A stretch of 64,000 bases of DNA from Aquirufa aurantiipilula (GCF_019923745.1 NZ_JAANOG010000003.1:186001-250000); one strand, 5' to 3'. Numbered from the stretch's first letter, positions 35,917 to 45,254 are shown. The notes: generated by a model not told the origin, from the letters alone. Made by a program: numbers and translations.

Positions 35917-36956
35917 GCTAACATCAAGTTACAACCTCTTTGCTCCGAATTATCAAATCGACCTAACACCTTAAATCGTATTCCGTCTGCTTCCAATGAA
36001 CCTAAATCCTTGGTTTCGATAAAAGAACAGGAATCGACATTGGCTAGGTCAATGACCTTAATGCCACCTACTCTTCCTGATTGCGTAACTTGTCCAAAGG
36101 GATCATTGACTTCCCTCAATAAAACTCGCATGCTGATTCCAGGTGTAAAAACGCCCCCTTTATCTGCATAGGCTTGTGAAAATAACTCCGTCATACCATA
36201 TTCTGAAGCTATTTGTGGCAAATACATTTTTTCTTCAAGGAAAGCATGAACTTCTTCACGTAACCATTCCTCTCTTCTCCCTTTCATCCCTCCTGTTTCC
36301 ATCACCATGATGCGTCCCTCAGCAACGGCATCTTTCCAAAACGAAAAATCTTGCCCACTATCTACCCAATCCAATAAACCAAAAGTTACTCCCATCAACC
36401 AAATCTTACGTTTAGTTTGCAAGGCAGCTTTCAGATTTTCAACCAATACATCATATTGATTTAAATAAAATCCAGCCAAATCTGAACCCGACTGCTTAAT
36501 GAAATAATCCATCATGAAGACCAAAGATGAAGTGCTTCTTTCTAGATAAGATGGCAAAAGAGCGAAAATATGGTAGTCGGATAATGGACCGTAATTCGAC
36601 TCAAAAATCCGCTTAGCTTGTTTTTGATAAAATTCAGGATCACATACTATGTGTTTTGAAGGGATTTGCCCGGTAGTACCTGAACTTTCAAATTGAAATA
36701 AAATGGGGGCAAAGCCCGATTGCACCAAATGATTTTTAAACAACTCAATTGGCAAAAACGGGATATCGGAAATTTTAGAAATGCTATTAGCATCCACTCC
36801 CAATAATCCTAGATACAAATGATACAAGGGATTATGGACAGCCTGATATTGAAAAATGTCCAAAGCGAGGCTTTCAAAATCAGCCTCTTGCATCTGATTT
36901 ACACGATTCTTCAAACTCAAAGAAAGGCTTTCCCAATCTTCGCTTCCACTCTGCAT
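35877..36956 (-). CDS. LuxE/PaaK-like adenylating acyl-protein ligase
   Basis: A 359-residue protein of the ANL-related LuxE group. The phosphate-binding motif is FESSGTTGQIPSKHI, and ASEYGMTELFSQAYA with the later FKVLGRFDNSE matches adenylate-forming enzymes. Such proteins activate fatty acids as acyl-AMP and pass them on to a reductase or carrier; no luxC-like partner lies next to it. The frame opens at a TTG (36980), but that codon is in a promoter candidate, so the ATG at 36956 (MQSGSEDWES) is used. Its C-terminus overlaps moaE by 40 bp. Confidence 0.8.
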   Translation of the reverse strand: MQSGSEDWESLSLSLKNRVNQMQEADFESLALDIFQYQAVHNPLYHLYLGLLGVDANSISKISDIPFLPIELFKNHLVQSGFAPILFQFESSGTTGQIPSKHIVCDPEFYQKQAKRIFESNYGPLSDYHIFALLPSYLERSTSSLVFMMDYFIKQSGSDLAGFYLNQYDVLVENLKAALQTKRKIWLMGVTFGLLDWVDSGQDFSFWKDAVAEGRIMVMETGGMKGRREEWLREEVHAFLEEKMYLPQIASEYGMTELFSQAYADKGGVFTPGISMRVLLREVNDPFGQVTQSGRVGGIKVIDLANVDSCSFIETKDLGSLEADGIRFKVLGRFDNSEQRGCNLMLAQGWGTNQDEPSS

Positions 36957-36977
36957 AGCTTTTTTTGAAATTATGCA

Positions 36978-36985
36978 CAAAATTA
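36978..36985 (-). promoter_or_regulatory. Promoter -7 element candidate for the LuxE-like gene
   Basis: The minus strand reads TAATTTTG, 21 bp upstream of the ATG at 36956, and covers the alternative TTG start at 36980. No -33 element was identified. Confidence 0.45.
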
Positions 36986-37029
36986 ATGCAAATCATTAAC
37001 TTTACGCTTCTAATGAGCATCGAATCTTC

Positions 37030-37584
37030 ATGATTAAACTAGGTAGTCTCTTCATCATCACCGCATTGTGCACTTGGGTATTCTTTGCCTGTGTCCAAGA
37101 ACCTGATTATGGCACTACTCCTAATATTGAATTTGAGTCCATTAAAAAAATCACCAAAATTAGTAATGATGGTTTTGGCGGTAAAGCCAAAATTGATTCC
37201 GTGGTGATGACCATTAAGTTCCAAGATGGAGACGGGGATTTAGGTATTACAACTGCAGAGAAAAACTCAGATCCTAAATACAAAGACTACCGCAATTTTG
37301 AGGTAGATGTTTTATTCAAGAAAAATGGCAAATTCATTCCAGTAACTTTTAGCCCCAAATTAGGAGGCTTAATGAATTTTCCCTTTAAACCAGACCAAAA
37401 ACCAGGTCCCATCGAAGGATATATTTCCTATTCCACTCAGTTTGTGTATGCTTTTTACAAAGGTTATTCTCCCGATTTCACTGAAAAAAACGATACATTA
37501 GCTTTCCGAATTTCCATTAAAGACAAAGCATTTCATCAAAGCAATACGATTGAGACGAGTCCAATCGTAATTTTTCAAGACTAA
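37030..37584 (+). CDS. Lipoprotein of unknown function
   Basis: A 184-residue protein with a lipoprotein-type signal (MIKLGSLFIITALCTWVFFA, then Cys21). The mature part is beta-rich with the acidic loop FQDGDGDLG, which resembles a calcium-binding loop. Proteins of this type in Bacteroidota are annotated only as hypothetical lipoproteins. The gene is 8 bp upstream of the DPP-IV-type peptidase and probably cotranscribed with it. Confidence 0.7.
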   Translation: MIKLGSLFIITALCTWVFFACVQEPDYGTTPNIEFESIKKITKISNDGFGGKAKIDSVVMTIKFQDGDGDLGITTAEKNSDPKYKDYRNFEVDVLFKKNGKFIPVTFSPKLGGLMNFPFKPDQKPGPIEGYISYSTQFVYAFYKGYSPDFTEKNDTLAFRISIKDKAFHQSNTIETSPIVIFQD

Positions 37585-37592
37585 ATATCCTT

Positions 37593-39779
37593 ATGATTCT
37601 ACGTTTTTACCGCATCCTCAGCTTCGCTGTTATTTTTCTATTGGCTCAGGTGAGCTTGGCTCAAAAAAGTGTTAGCCTAGAAGACGTTTGGCAAAATTAT
37701 ACCTTCCGTCAAAGAAGTATTCAAAACCTAAATTGGACTCAGGATGGGCAGCATTATACCGAATTAAAGGAGGGTAAAATCATTAAATATTCGGTAGTAG
37801 ACCCTCAAAAATCTGAAGTTCTTTTTGATGAAGAACAGTACCGAGTAGCTGGTAAAAAAATCAATGTTCAAGCATTTAGTTTATCTTCTGACGAACATAA
37901 AATTTTAATTTCTACCGAATCTGAACAAATTTATCGCCGCAGTTCGAAAGAGAATAATTTCATTTTTGATCGTCAAAATAAATCCATCATACCATTATCC
38001 AAGGCAGGTAAACAAATGCATGCTAGCTTCTCTCCTGATGGCAAAAAAGTGGCTTTTGTTCGAGAAAACAACTTATTTTTAGTGGATTTAGTTTCGGGTA
38101 AAGAAAAAGCAATTACGACTTCTGGCAAGTTTAATCACCTCATTCATGGCGCTTGTGATTGGGTATATGAAGAAGAGTTTTCTTTTGCTAAAGCCTTCCA
38201 ATGGTCGCCAAACAGCAAAAAAATAGCCTACTATACTTTTGATGAGACCAAAGTACCTGAATACAACATGCAAATGTGGGGGGAATTGTATCCCAAAGAT
38301 TACCGTTTCAAATATCCTAAAGCAGGTGAAGCCAATTCCATAGTGACTCTTAGTGTGTATTCTTTAGTGAATCAAAAAAACATTCCAATTCAGGTTGGAA
38401 AAGACAAAGATCAATACATTCCAAGAATGAAATGGACGGCTAGCTCGGATTGGGTTTCTTTTATCCGCTTAAACCGCCTTCAAAATCACATGGAGATACT
38501 TCATGCTTCTGCTAAGGATGGTTCATCCAAATTGATTTATGAAGAAAGAAGTGCTACTTCATTGGAAATTGAATCAGTCGGAAATGACATCATGTATTTG
38601 GCTGACCAAAAACGTTTTATTTTCTCTTCTGAAAAATCAGGATTTAAGCATTTATATCTTGCAGAAATTGCTACTGGAAAAGTAGAAGCGATTTCTCAAG
38701 GCAGTTGGGATGTGGATGATTTTTATGGATATGATGAAAAAAGCCAAACACTCTATTTCAATGCTGCATCGAAATCGGCTATTCAAAGAGAGGTCTATAA
38801 AATTCAATTGGATGGCACTAATCTGCAAATGATTTCTCAACAAGCAGGTACTAACACAGCTAATTTCAGCCCTGACTTCTCTTTTTACATGCTCTATTTT
38901 AGTTCTGCCAAAGAACCTTTACAAATCAGCTTAAAAAGTAGCCAAGGTACCTTAATTCGCGTGCTGGAAGAAAACAATAAATTAAAGCAGCAGTTGAAAG
39001 ACTATGCTATCTCAACACGTGAATTTTTTCAAATTCCTCTAGCCAATGGGGAAAAGTTAAATGCCTATACCATCAAGCCTAAAAACTTTGATCCAAATAA
39101 AAAATATCCCGTTTTAATGCACGTATACGGTGGACCTGGAAGCCAGCAAGTGTTGGATGCCTATCCCGTTAGCAACGATTTTTATTGGTATCAAACCTTA
39201 TTAGATAAAGGCTACTTAATTTATTGTGTGGATAATCGCGGTACAGGAGCTCGAGGTGTAGATTTCAAAAAAATAACGTATCAAAATCTAGGTAAAATTG
39301 AGGTACAAGATCAAATTTATTCGGCACAATATTTGGCTAAATTACCGTATGTGGATGCTTCTCGTATAGGAATTTGGGGCTGGAGTTATGGCGGATTTAT
39401 GTCGTCAAATTGCCTAATGCAAGGTGCTGATGTATTCAAAACGGCTATTTCTGTAGCTCCGGTTACTAACTGGCGTTTTTATGATAGCATTTATACGGAA
39501 CGTTATCAAAGGACACCTCAAGAAAACGCCAAAGGCTATGATGAAAACTCACCAGTGAATCATGTCAACAAATTAAAAGGAAATCTTTTATTGGTACATG
39601 GAACAGGTGATGATAATGTACATTTTCAAAATGCGGTGGCCTTACAAGAAGCTTTAATTAAAGCCAACAAGCAATTCCAAAGTTTTTATTATCCTAATAA
39701 AAATCACAGCATTGCAGGAGGAAATACCCGATATCATTTATACCAAATGATGACCAACTTTCTCTTGAAGAATTTATAA
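37593..39779 (+). CDS. Dipeptidyl-peptidase IV-type prolyl oligopeptidase (S9 family)
   Basis: A 728-residue secreted serine peptidase with a signal peptide (FAVIFLLAQVSLAQ). A beta-propeller (about 30-480) carries the DPP-IV hallmark DWVYEEEF, whose glutamates bind the substrate N-terminus. The alpha/beta-hydrolase domain has the nucleophile in GWSYGGFMSS, the acid in HGTGDDNVHFQN and the histidine in NKNHSIAGG. It should remove Xaa-Pro dipeptides from peptides in the periplasm. Its stop overlaps the stop of the convergent gene by 6 bp. Confidence 0.92.
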   Translation: MILRFYRILSFAVIFLLAQVSLAQKSVSLEDVWQNYTFRQRSIQNLNWTQDGQHYTELKEGKIIKYSVVDPQKSEVLFDEEQYRVAGKKINVQAFSLSSDEHKILISTESEQIYRRSSKENNFIFDRQNKSIIPLSKAGKQMHASFSPDGKKVAFVRENNLFLVDLVSGKEKAITTSGKFNHLIHGACDWVYEEEFSFAKAFQWSPNSKKIAYYTFDETKVPEYNMQMWGELYPKDYRFKYPKAGEANSIVTLSVYSLVNQKNIPIQVGKDKDQYIPRMKWTASSDWVSFIRLNRLQNHMEILHASAKDGSSKLIYEERSATSLEIESVGNDIMYLADQKRFIFSSEKSGFKHLYLAEIATGKVEAISQGSWDVDDFYGYDEKSQTLYFNAASKSAIQREVYKIQLDGTNLQMISQQAGTNTANFSPDFSFYMLYFSSAKEPLQISLKSSQGTLIRVLEENNKLKQQLKDYAISTREFFQIPLANGEKLNAYTIKPKNFDPNKKYPVLMHVYGGPGSQQVLDAYPVSNDFYWYQTLLDKGYLIYCVDNRGTGARGVDFKKITYQNLGKIEVQDQIYSAQYLAKLPYVDASRIGIWGWSYGGFMSSNCLMQGADVFKTAISVAPVTNWRFYDSIYTERYQRTPQENAKGYDENSPVNHVNKLKGNLLLVHGTGDDNVHFQNAVALQEALIKANKQFQSFYYPNKNHSIAGGNTRYHLYQMMTNFLLKNL

Positions 39780-41201
39780 TGATTTGAGAATTTGATAGAC
39801 GTCGGGATTCAAGCGGTAGGTAAACATTCGCTGATCTTTCTCGTCGGTATGGACATCTAAAATTTGATCCTTACCTAGTAAAAGACGAAGCGATTTTGTC
39901 AAATTCTCAAACATCTTGGCCCTAAATTGTCGCTGTGATTCAGGTGAACTTTTATGCTTGCCAAAAAATGCAATGATTTGATGACCTGAAATATAGCCAG
40001 TGGTATAATTCAAAATCAGAAAATCTAGCAGCATTTTTTCGTTTTCCCCTAACATGATTTTTAGCTGTTTTGAAAGTCTTTTCTTTTTCCATTTTTGGAA
40101 TAAAAAGAAGGCTAAAACGATAAAGCCTATGGCTACCAAAATGAAAGAACCCTCGATGATGGACTGATACCAAGGTACTTGATTTAATTTCCCAAGGTAA
40201 TCTGCCTCACGTAGTACATCATTCACCATCAGTCGATAATTTTTGACATTATTCGGTGAAACTTGAGTGGATAAATTAGTCCAAATCAACGTATCTCCAT
40301 TGATATGCAATGCCTTATCAAAATTGCCCGTATAGGCACCTTCCAGGACTAATCGATTCGTATTTTTCCAACAATAGGTTTTGAAATCATCTAATACATC
40401 AATGATGTACACGGTATCATAGTTCTTTTCCCGACCAGATTTATCCAATAAAAAGAAATACCGGCCATTGAATAAATAATAACGAGCAATGTCCTTTTCT
40501 AGAAAGGATTTGATTTCCTCCAATTCAATGGACCCCTGAATGACAAATTCACTGGTGGAAAAATTGTATTCATATATATTCCAATCAACCAAATCCTGCC
40601 GCCTGGTATCCGTATCATTGACTGAGTGATTCCCCATGGTTATGAACCTATCTCGACTGGGAACATAAGCCGTTAAACCCATCGTGATCGCAGGTGGAAC
40701 ATCACCTTTAGCTTGTATACTCAACCATTCTTTTCCATCGGCATTGTATTTTGTTAGAATATTGGTAGAAGTCCAAAATCCATAGCCTCCAAAAGAATAT
40801 AAAATTCCGTTTCGATAAAATGTATGGCTTAAACAATTCGCTCCTCGGTAATAGGTCTCATCAATTCGCTTGAGTGCCAATTGCTTTTTATTGATTTGAT
40901 ATACTTGGTTGGTACAGGATATTAAAAGATATGCCCAATCAGAATTTTCAATTTTATATTCTTTCACGGCATAATTGGCCGAAATCAAATCTGCTTTTTC
41001 GACATTTTCAAGGGATAGTACACCTAAATTTGACCAAGGAAGTCCATTTTTGGTTCTAGAAAGCTGATTAGTTTCAAAATCAATTTTATAAAAATAGCCC
41101 GTACTTGAACTAAACCATTCTAAAGTTTGGGCCAAGACATTTACATGAATCAACAAAAAAAGACTTAAAATGTAGCTGCCTAGACGCATAGTAGAATTCA
41201 A
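39774..41201 (-). CDS. Single-pass membrane protein with kelch-like ectodomain and possible winged-helix tail
   Basis: A 475-residue protein that I cannot assign to a known family. A signal peptide (LGSYILSLFLLIHVNVLAQ) is followed by a periplasmic region of about 320 residues with kelch-like strands, for example LYSFGGYGFWTSTNI and DRFITMGNHSVND. One membrane helix lies at about 350-370 (FILVAIGFIVLAFFLFQKWK). The last 100 residues are cytoplasmic: helices in EKMLLDFLILNY, SGHQIIAFFG and FRAKMFENLTKSLRLLLG, then a beta pair ILDVHTDEKDQRMFTYRL. That order suggests a winged helix. ATGs at 41201 and 41189 are possible starts. Confidence 0.7.
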   Translation of the reverse strand: MNSTMRLGSYILSLFLLIHVNVLAQTLEWFSSSTGYFYKIDFETNQLSRTKNGLPWSNLGVLSLENVEKADLISANYAVKEYKIENSDWAYLLISCTNQVYQINKKQLALKRIDETYYRGANCLSHTFYRNGILYSFGGYGFWTSTNILTKYNADGKEWLSIQAKGDVPPAITMGLTAYVPSRDRFITMGNHSVNDTDTRRQDLVDWNIYEYNFSTSEFVIQGSIELEEIKSFLEKDIARYYLFNGRYFFLLDKSGREKNYDTVYIIDVLDDFKTYCWKNTNRLVLEGAYTGNFDKALHINGDTLIWTNLSTQVSPNNVKNYRLMVNDVLREADYLGKLNQVPWYQSIIEGSFILVAIGFIVLAFFLFQKWKKKRLSKQLKIMLGENEKMLLDFLILNYTTGYISGHQIIAFFGKHKSSPESQRQFRAKMFENLTKSLRLLLGKDQILDVHTDEKDQRMFTYRLNPDVYQILKSL

Positions 41202-41302
41202 ATGGATAATAAAAATGCAATTTTTTCAAGCAAAATTGTTAAATACTTCGGAATAGATTGAAATGCCATGCCCAATTTTTCAACAAAATTGGCTAATTTT
41301 AC

Positions 41303-41335
41303 GGATTAAAGTTTAATCCATAGCATGGATTAAAC
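41303..41335. promoter_or_regulatory. Overlapping palindromes upstream of psd (operator or hairpin)
   Basis: Two inverted repeats share a half. The first is GGATTAAA and TTTAATCC around one base (41303-41319). The second is GTTTAATCCAT and ATGGATTAAAC, perfect 11-bp arms around a 3-base loop (41311-41335). They lie just after a -7-like TAATTTTA (41294-41301) and 14 bp before the psd ATG, covering the expected transcription start. Confidence 0.55.
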
Positions 41336-41349
41336 CATACTAATCGCTT

Positions 41350-42012
41350 ATGACCCTACACAGAGAAGGAAAAACAATCTTATTGACAGCTATTGTCATC
41401 GTTTTAGCTATAAATGCTTTAGTGGCATATTTTTTACCTGAGCAAGTTTACATCAGAGAAGCAGTAGTCGTTGTTACAGCTGTATTTTATTTGCTTTTGG
41501 TCCAGTTTTTCCGCGTCCCTAAACGTGTAACACCTATCAATCCTCAGGACATCATTGCCCCAGCAGATGGTAAAGTCGTGGTCATTGAAGAAGCCGTAGA
41601 AAGCGAATACTTCAAAGATAAGCGTAGACAAGTTTCAATTTTCATGTCGCCTATCAACGTACACATTAATTTTAACCCTATTTCGGGTATCGTTTCTTAT
41701 TTCAAATACCACCCGGGTAAATATTTGGTAGCTTGGCATCCAAAATCGAGTACGGAAAATGAGCGTACAACCTATGTCGTGAAGCATGAAAACGGAACAG
41801 AAGTTTTATTCCGCCAAATAGCTGGTGCATTGGCTAAGCGTATTTGCTGGTATGCCAAAGAAGGAGATGCTGTGGTTCAAGGAACAGAATTTGGCTTCAT
41901 CAAATTTGGTAGTCGTATTGATATTTATCTTCCTTTAGATGCTGAAATCTGCGTTAAATTAGACGATAAACCCGTTGGAGGAGAAACTGTTATTGCCAGA
42001 CTCGCTCAATAA
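41350..42012 (+). CDS. psd: Phosphatidylserine decarboxylase family protein
   Basis: Psd converts phosphatidylserine to phosphatidylethanolamine at the inner membrane. The 220-residue protein belongs to the short (type II-like) group: two N-terminal membrane segments, then IIAPADGKVVVIEEA, VSIFMSPINVHINFNPISG and the cleavage motif in FIKFGSRIDIYLP, where the serine becomes the pyruvoyl group after self-cleavage. No pssA gene is adjacent. Overlapping palindromes precede it. Confidence 0.93.
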   Translation: MTLHREGKTILLTAIVIVLAINALVAYFLPEQVYIREAVVVVTAVFYLLLVQFFRVPKRVTPINPQDIIAPADGKVVVIEEAVESEYFKDKRRQVSIFMSPINVHINFNPISGIVSYFKYHPGKYLVAWHPKSSTENERTTYVVKHENGTEVLFRQIAGALAKRICWYAKEGDAVVQGTEFGFIKFGSRIDIYLPLDAEICVKLDDKPVGGETVIARLAQ

Positions 42013-42086
42013 CCATTCATCATTTTCAGTAATTTCTATGTAGGAAGAGAATTTCCTAGGGTGTATTTTTATTAAAAATCTACGCC

Positions 42087-42590
42087 ATGTTTAGACAATT
42101 AACCGACTTTTATCGCGCTTGGGCTTACGAATCAGAAAGCTCCATCAAAATGTTTCAGGCTATTGAAGCGGGCCATTTTCAAGATAATCCTAGCGAAAAC
42201 TTCAGGAGCATGGCTAGATTATCATGGCATATTACGGAATCCATTGCCGAGTTATTGCATCACGCTGGGCTAAAGGAAGTAAAAGGAATTGTGGATGCCA
42301 GTGGTGAAAAAAATGACCTAAATAAGCTCATTTCTGAATATCAAAAATCATCTGAATCTTTGATTTTGGCATTAAAAAACCAATGGACTGACGAGATGCT
42401 CGGGGAGAAAGTTCCCATGTACGGAGATCATTGGGAAAGAGGCGCAGTTTTAAGCATACTTATTCGTCATCAAACACATCATCGAGGTCAGTTGAGTGTA
42501 TTGATTCGACAAGAAGGCCTTACTGTTCCTGGTATGTACGGACCTTCTAAGGAGGAATGGATTGCTATGGGAATGAAACCTTTGGCATAA
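42087..42590 (+). CDS. DinB-family protein
   Basis: A 167-residue four-helix-bundle protein of the DinB/YfiT-like superfamily. The metal-binding histidines fit His48 (LSWHITESIAELL) and the pair around His128-His132 (RHQTHHRGQLSVLI). DinB-like proteins include thiol-dependent S-transferases, such as bacillithiol S-transferases; that would fit the bshA gene in this window, but this is inference. It is convergent with the Fe-S operon, with a gap of 3 bp. Confidence 0.85.
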   Translation: MFRQLTDFYRAWAYESESSIKMFQAIEAGHFQDNPSENFRSMARLSWHITESIAELLHHAGLKEVKGIVDASGEKNDLNKLISEYQKSSESLILALKNQWTDEMLGEKVPMYGDHWERGAVLSILIRHQTHHRGQLSVLIRQEGLTVPGMYGPSKEEWIAMGMKPLA

Positions 42591-42593
42591 GGC

Positions 42594-43088
42594 TTAAGAC
42601 CAGGAGGGATAATTTTTTTCTATCAAATCAATAATAGCTTGCAAGCCTTCTCGGTCAATCTCACTAAAATCATCCAATTGATCGGAATCCACATCCAAGA
42701 CCATCAACACCTCACCTGCAGAATCCATCACCGGCAATACGATTTCGGATTTGGAAGCAGATGCACAGGCAATATGACCCGGAAATTCATCGACATTGGG
42801 GACAATAATACTTTCTTGAGTTCGATAGGCATGACCACAAACACCTTTATGGTAAGGAATGCGCGTACAAGCTACTGGACCTTGAAAAGGACCAAGAACC
42901 AATTGATCTTGTTTATTTAGATAAAAACCCACCCAAAAAAAGCCAAAATACGAATGAATTGCTGCCGCGATATTGGCTAAATTGGCATATAAATCTGTCT
43001 CTCCTTGGAGGAGAGCTTCTACTTGAGGAATGAGGGCATGGTATTTATCGGCTCTGCTACCCTCCACAATTTGTAAATCTTCTGCCAT
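42594..43088 (-). CDS. msrC: Free methionine-(R)-sulfoxide reductase (GAF domain)
   Basis: fRMsr reduces free Met-R-sulfoxide with thioredoxin. The 164-residue protein is one GAF domain with the three catalytic cysteines Cys74 (VACTRIP), Cys84 (KGVCGHA) and Cys108 (HIACASAS). Their spacing of 10 and 24 residues is the same as Cys84/94/118 in the E. coli enzyme. It is the last gene of the tight minus-strand operon that begins with the Fe-S membrane protein. Confidence 0.9.
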   Translation of the reverse strand: MAEDLQIVEGSRADKYHALIPQVEALLQGETDLYANLANIAAAIHSYFGFFWVGFYLNKQDQLVLGPFQGPVACTRIPYHKGVCGHAYRTQESIIVPNVDEFPGHIACASASKSEIVLPVMDSAGEVLMVLDVDSDQLDDFSEIDREGLQAIIDLIEKNYPSWS

Positions 43089-43091
43089 AAA

Positions 43092-43586
43092 TTATACGGA
43101 TGCGGCTACAAAATACTTTTTAAGCCAAGAGTCTTTGGCTTTGCTTGGCCAATTAGCTTTAAAATCTGCCAAATCATTGACTTGAGGTGTGGCAATGAAG
43201 GACTCTGAGCTAATTTGTCCAGCAGCTACTGCTTGCTTGACGCTTAATAGAGGAAACAATGTCAAAGAATCTTCTTGAACCAAAGCCACTGAACGATCAA
43301 AGAAATCAATCCCTAATTGAAATGCCAGGTCTTTAAACCATCCTGTTGAAGCATCGATGGAACAACCTGAAGCAGCGTTGTGTTTTTCATCAACAGCAAT
43401 TACAATAATCTGATTGTATCGGATTTGGAATGAACCAGCTAATGGTGCACCATGGGCATTCCAATCTTGAACGGCCTGTTTTAAATAAGACTGAACAAAG
43501 TTATTTTCTTGCTCATTAAAAGCCCTATTGGCTTGGTAAATCCAAACGCGAGCATGGGCCGGCAATTGTTGAAATTCTACGTACAT
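43092..43586 (-). CDS. Conserved hypothetical protein
   Basis: A 164-residue soluble protein starting MYVEFQQLPAHARVWIYQAN, with DEKHNAASGCSIDASTGWF in the middle and a C-terminal KAKDSWLKKYF. Homologues in Bacteroidota are, as I recall, sometimes labelled ABC transporter ATPase, but no Walker motif is present, so I reject that name. The function is unknown. It is 4 bp after the CCG-domain Fe-S gene and 3 bp before msrC. Confidence 0.7.
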   Translation of the reverse strand: MYVEFQQLPAHARVWIYQANRAFNEQENNFVQSYLKQAVQDWNAHGAPLAGSFQIRYNQIIVIAVDEKHNAASGCSIDASTGWFKDLAFQLGIDFFDRSVALVQEDSLTLFPLLSVKQAVAAGQISSESFIATPQVNDLADFKANWPSKAKDSWLKKYFVAASV

Positions 43587-43590
43587 ATTT

Positions 43591-44367
43591 TTATATCATG
43601 GTTTGCTGAACTAATTCAGCCAAATCTACTACTTGTATTTCTTTATCTTTACCGTGTTTATTCAATCCATCTTGAATCATGACCATACAAAAAGGACAAG
43701 CTAAAGCTACCTTTTGAACACCCGAGTCGATGATTTCTTGTGAACGTTTGGTTTGGATGTCGATACTCCCTTCTTCTGGCTCTTTAAACACTTGAGCACC
43801 ACCCGCACCACAACACAAGCCTTTAGTTCTACAACTTTTCAGTTCTTTTAGTTCCTTTTTCAGTCCATGAATAATTTCACGAGGGGCTTCATAAATTCCA
43901 TTGCCCCGACCTAAATAGCATGAATCATGAAAGGCAACAGCTTCTTTTTCTTCTTCTTTTAGTTGAATTTTACCTGCTGCCAACAAATCAGCTAATAACT
44001 GACTGTGGTGTATGACATCGTAAGTTCCTCCCAATTCTGGATATTCATTTTTCAAAGTATTGAAGCAATGAGGACAAGCCGTCACAATTTTTTTCACGCC
44101 ATACATATTCAACACCTCTATGTTGGACATAGCCTGCATTTGGAATAAAAACTCATTTCCACTTCTACGAGCAGGATCTCCCGTACATGATTCCTCTGTT
44201 CCAAGGACCGCAAATGAAATTTCTAGCTTTTGTAAAATTTCACAAAAAGCCCGCGTTACTTTTTTATGACGATCATCAAATGAACCAGCACATCCAACCC
44301 AAAACAAAAACTCTGGGCTTTCTCCTTTGGCTGCCCATTCGGCCATCGTACTTATCTTCAGTTCCAT
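43591..44367 (-). CDS. CCG-domain (Fe-S)-binding protein (HdrB/LutA/GlpC-like)
   Basis: A 258-residue protein with two cysteine-rich CCG domains: the first covers FWVGCAGSFDD to TACPHCFNTLKNEYPELGG, the second HDSCYLGRGNGIYEAP to GLCCGAGGAQVFKEP and ALACPFCMVMIQ. These domains bind Fe-S clusters in HdrB-type heterodisulfide reductases and in lactate oxidation complexes. It probably pairs with the membrane Fe-S protein 1.9 kb upstream in the same operon and passes electrons between quinone and an unknown partner. Confidence 0.87.
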   Translation of the reverse strand: MELKISTMAEWAAKGESPEFLFWVGCAGSFDDRHKKVTRAFCEILQKLEISFAVLGTEESCTGDPARRSGNEFLFQMQAMSNIEVLNMYGVKKIVTACPHCFNTLKNEYPELGGTYDVIHHSQLLADLLAAGKIQLKEEEKEAVAFHDSCYLGRGNGIYEAPREIIHGLKKELKELKSCRTKGLCCGAGGAQVFKEPEEGSIDIQTKRSQEIIDSGVQKVALACPFCMVMIQDGLNKHGKDKEIQVVDLAELVQQTMI

Positions 44368-44368
44368 G

Positions 44369-45250
44369 CTATTCTGTTTTCGACTTATTTTGTTGACGCA
44401 TTTGTTCTACTGTTAATCTAGAACCATCGGGACTCCATCCGGGAGGACCTATCAGATAATTCCAAGCGGCTTTAAGACTTTTGGAATGAACAATATCTTT
44501 ACATATCTGCATCCATTCAAAAAAAGCAATTTTGGCAGGATTATAACTTTCAATCTGTTTAGTTAAGCCATAATGTGGTCTTTGGTTTTCTTGTTGGAAA
44601 GAACCAAACATCCGATCCCAAATAATCAATACACCAGCATAATTCGTGTCTAAATATTCTAAGTCTGTGCCATGATGCACTCGATGATGAGAAGGAGTAT
44701 TAAAAATATATTCAAACCAATTGGGCATTTTTTTGATCAGTTCGGTATGAATCCAATACTGATACAAAAGGCTAATTTGTTGAAAAAAGAATACGATAAA
44801 AGGGTGAACTCCTATTACTAAAATCCAGGTATAAAATAAAAATGCTCCGGATAAATTACCAGTCCAAGTTTGACGTAAAGCTGCGGCTAAATTGTACTTC
44901 GGAGAAGAATGATGGACCATATGGGAAGCCCAAAAATAACGTACTTCATGGGAGATCCGATGAAACCAATAGTAGGTAAAATCGTCGGCAAAAAAGGCAA
45001 ATACCCATACCCACCACCAAGAAATGGAAAGATCAAATAAACGCCAATGATCATAAACATAAAAATAGCAGACGTAAATAACCGATTTGGTCAACAAACC
45101 AATGAAAAGATTCCCAAGTCCTAAACCGATGGAAGTCAAAGAGTCTTTTGTCTCAACAAAATCCCGATGTTGTTTGAAAACGACATAGGATTCTAAGATG
45201 ACCGTAATCAAAAAGAAAGGAACTGCATATAGAATTAAATTCGGTGTCAT
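44369..45250 (-). CDS. Sterol desaturase/fatty-acid hydroxylase family membrane protein
   Basis: A 293-residue di-iron membrane enzyme with histidine boxes FHRISHE, HMVHHSSPKYN and HHRVHHG, about four to five membrane segments, and a typical C-terminal TDLEYLDTNYAGVLIIWDRM. This family hydroxylates or desaturates sterols, fatty acids, carotenoids or alkylglycerols; the substrate is unknown. It is in the tight operon with two Fe-S electron carriers, one of which could feed it electrons (inference). Confidence 0.85.
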   Translation of the reverse strand: MTPNLILYAVPFFLITVILESYVVFKQHRDFVETKDSLTSIGLGLGNLFIGLLTKSVIYVCYFYVYDHWRLFDLSISWWWVWVFAFFADDFTYYWFHRISHEVRYFWASHMVHHSSPKYNLAAALRQTWTGNLSGAFLFYTWILVIGVHPFIVFFFQQISLLYQYWIHTELIKKMPNWFEYIFNTPSHHRVHHGTDLEYLDTNYAGVLIIWDRMFGSFQQENQRPHYGLTKQIESYNPAKIAFFEWMQICKDIVHSKSLKAAWNYLIGPPGWSPDGSRLTVEQMRQQNKSKTE

Positions 45251-45254
45251 AATT

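Noticed and set aside
42594-42632. Palindromic terminator between DinB and msrC genes
   Set aside because: The two convergent stops are 3 bp apart and no stem with a T-run is visible there.
43092-43586. ABC transporter ATPase, a name I recall for homologues
   Set aside because: No Walker A, signature or Walker B motif is present in the 164 residues.
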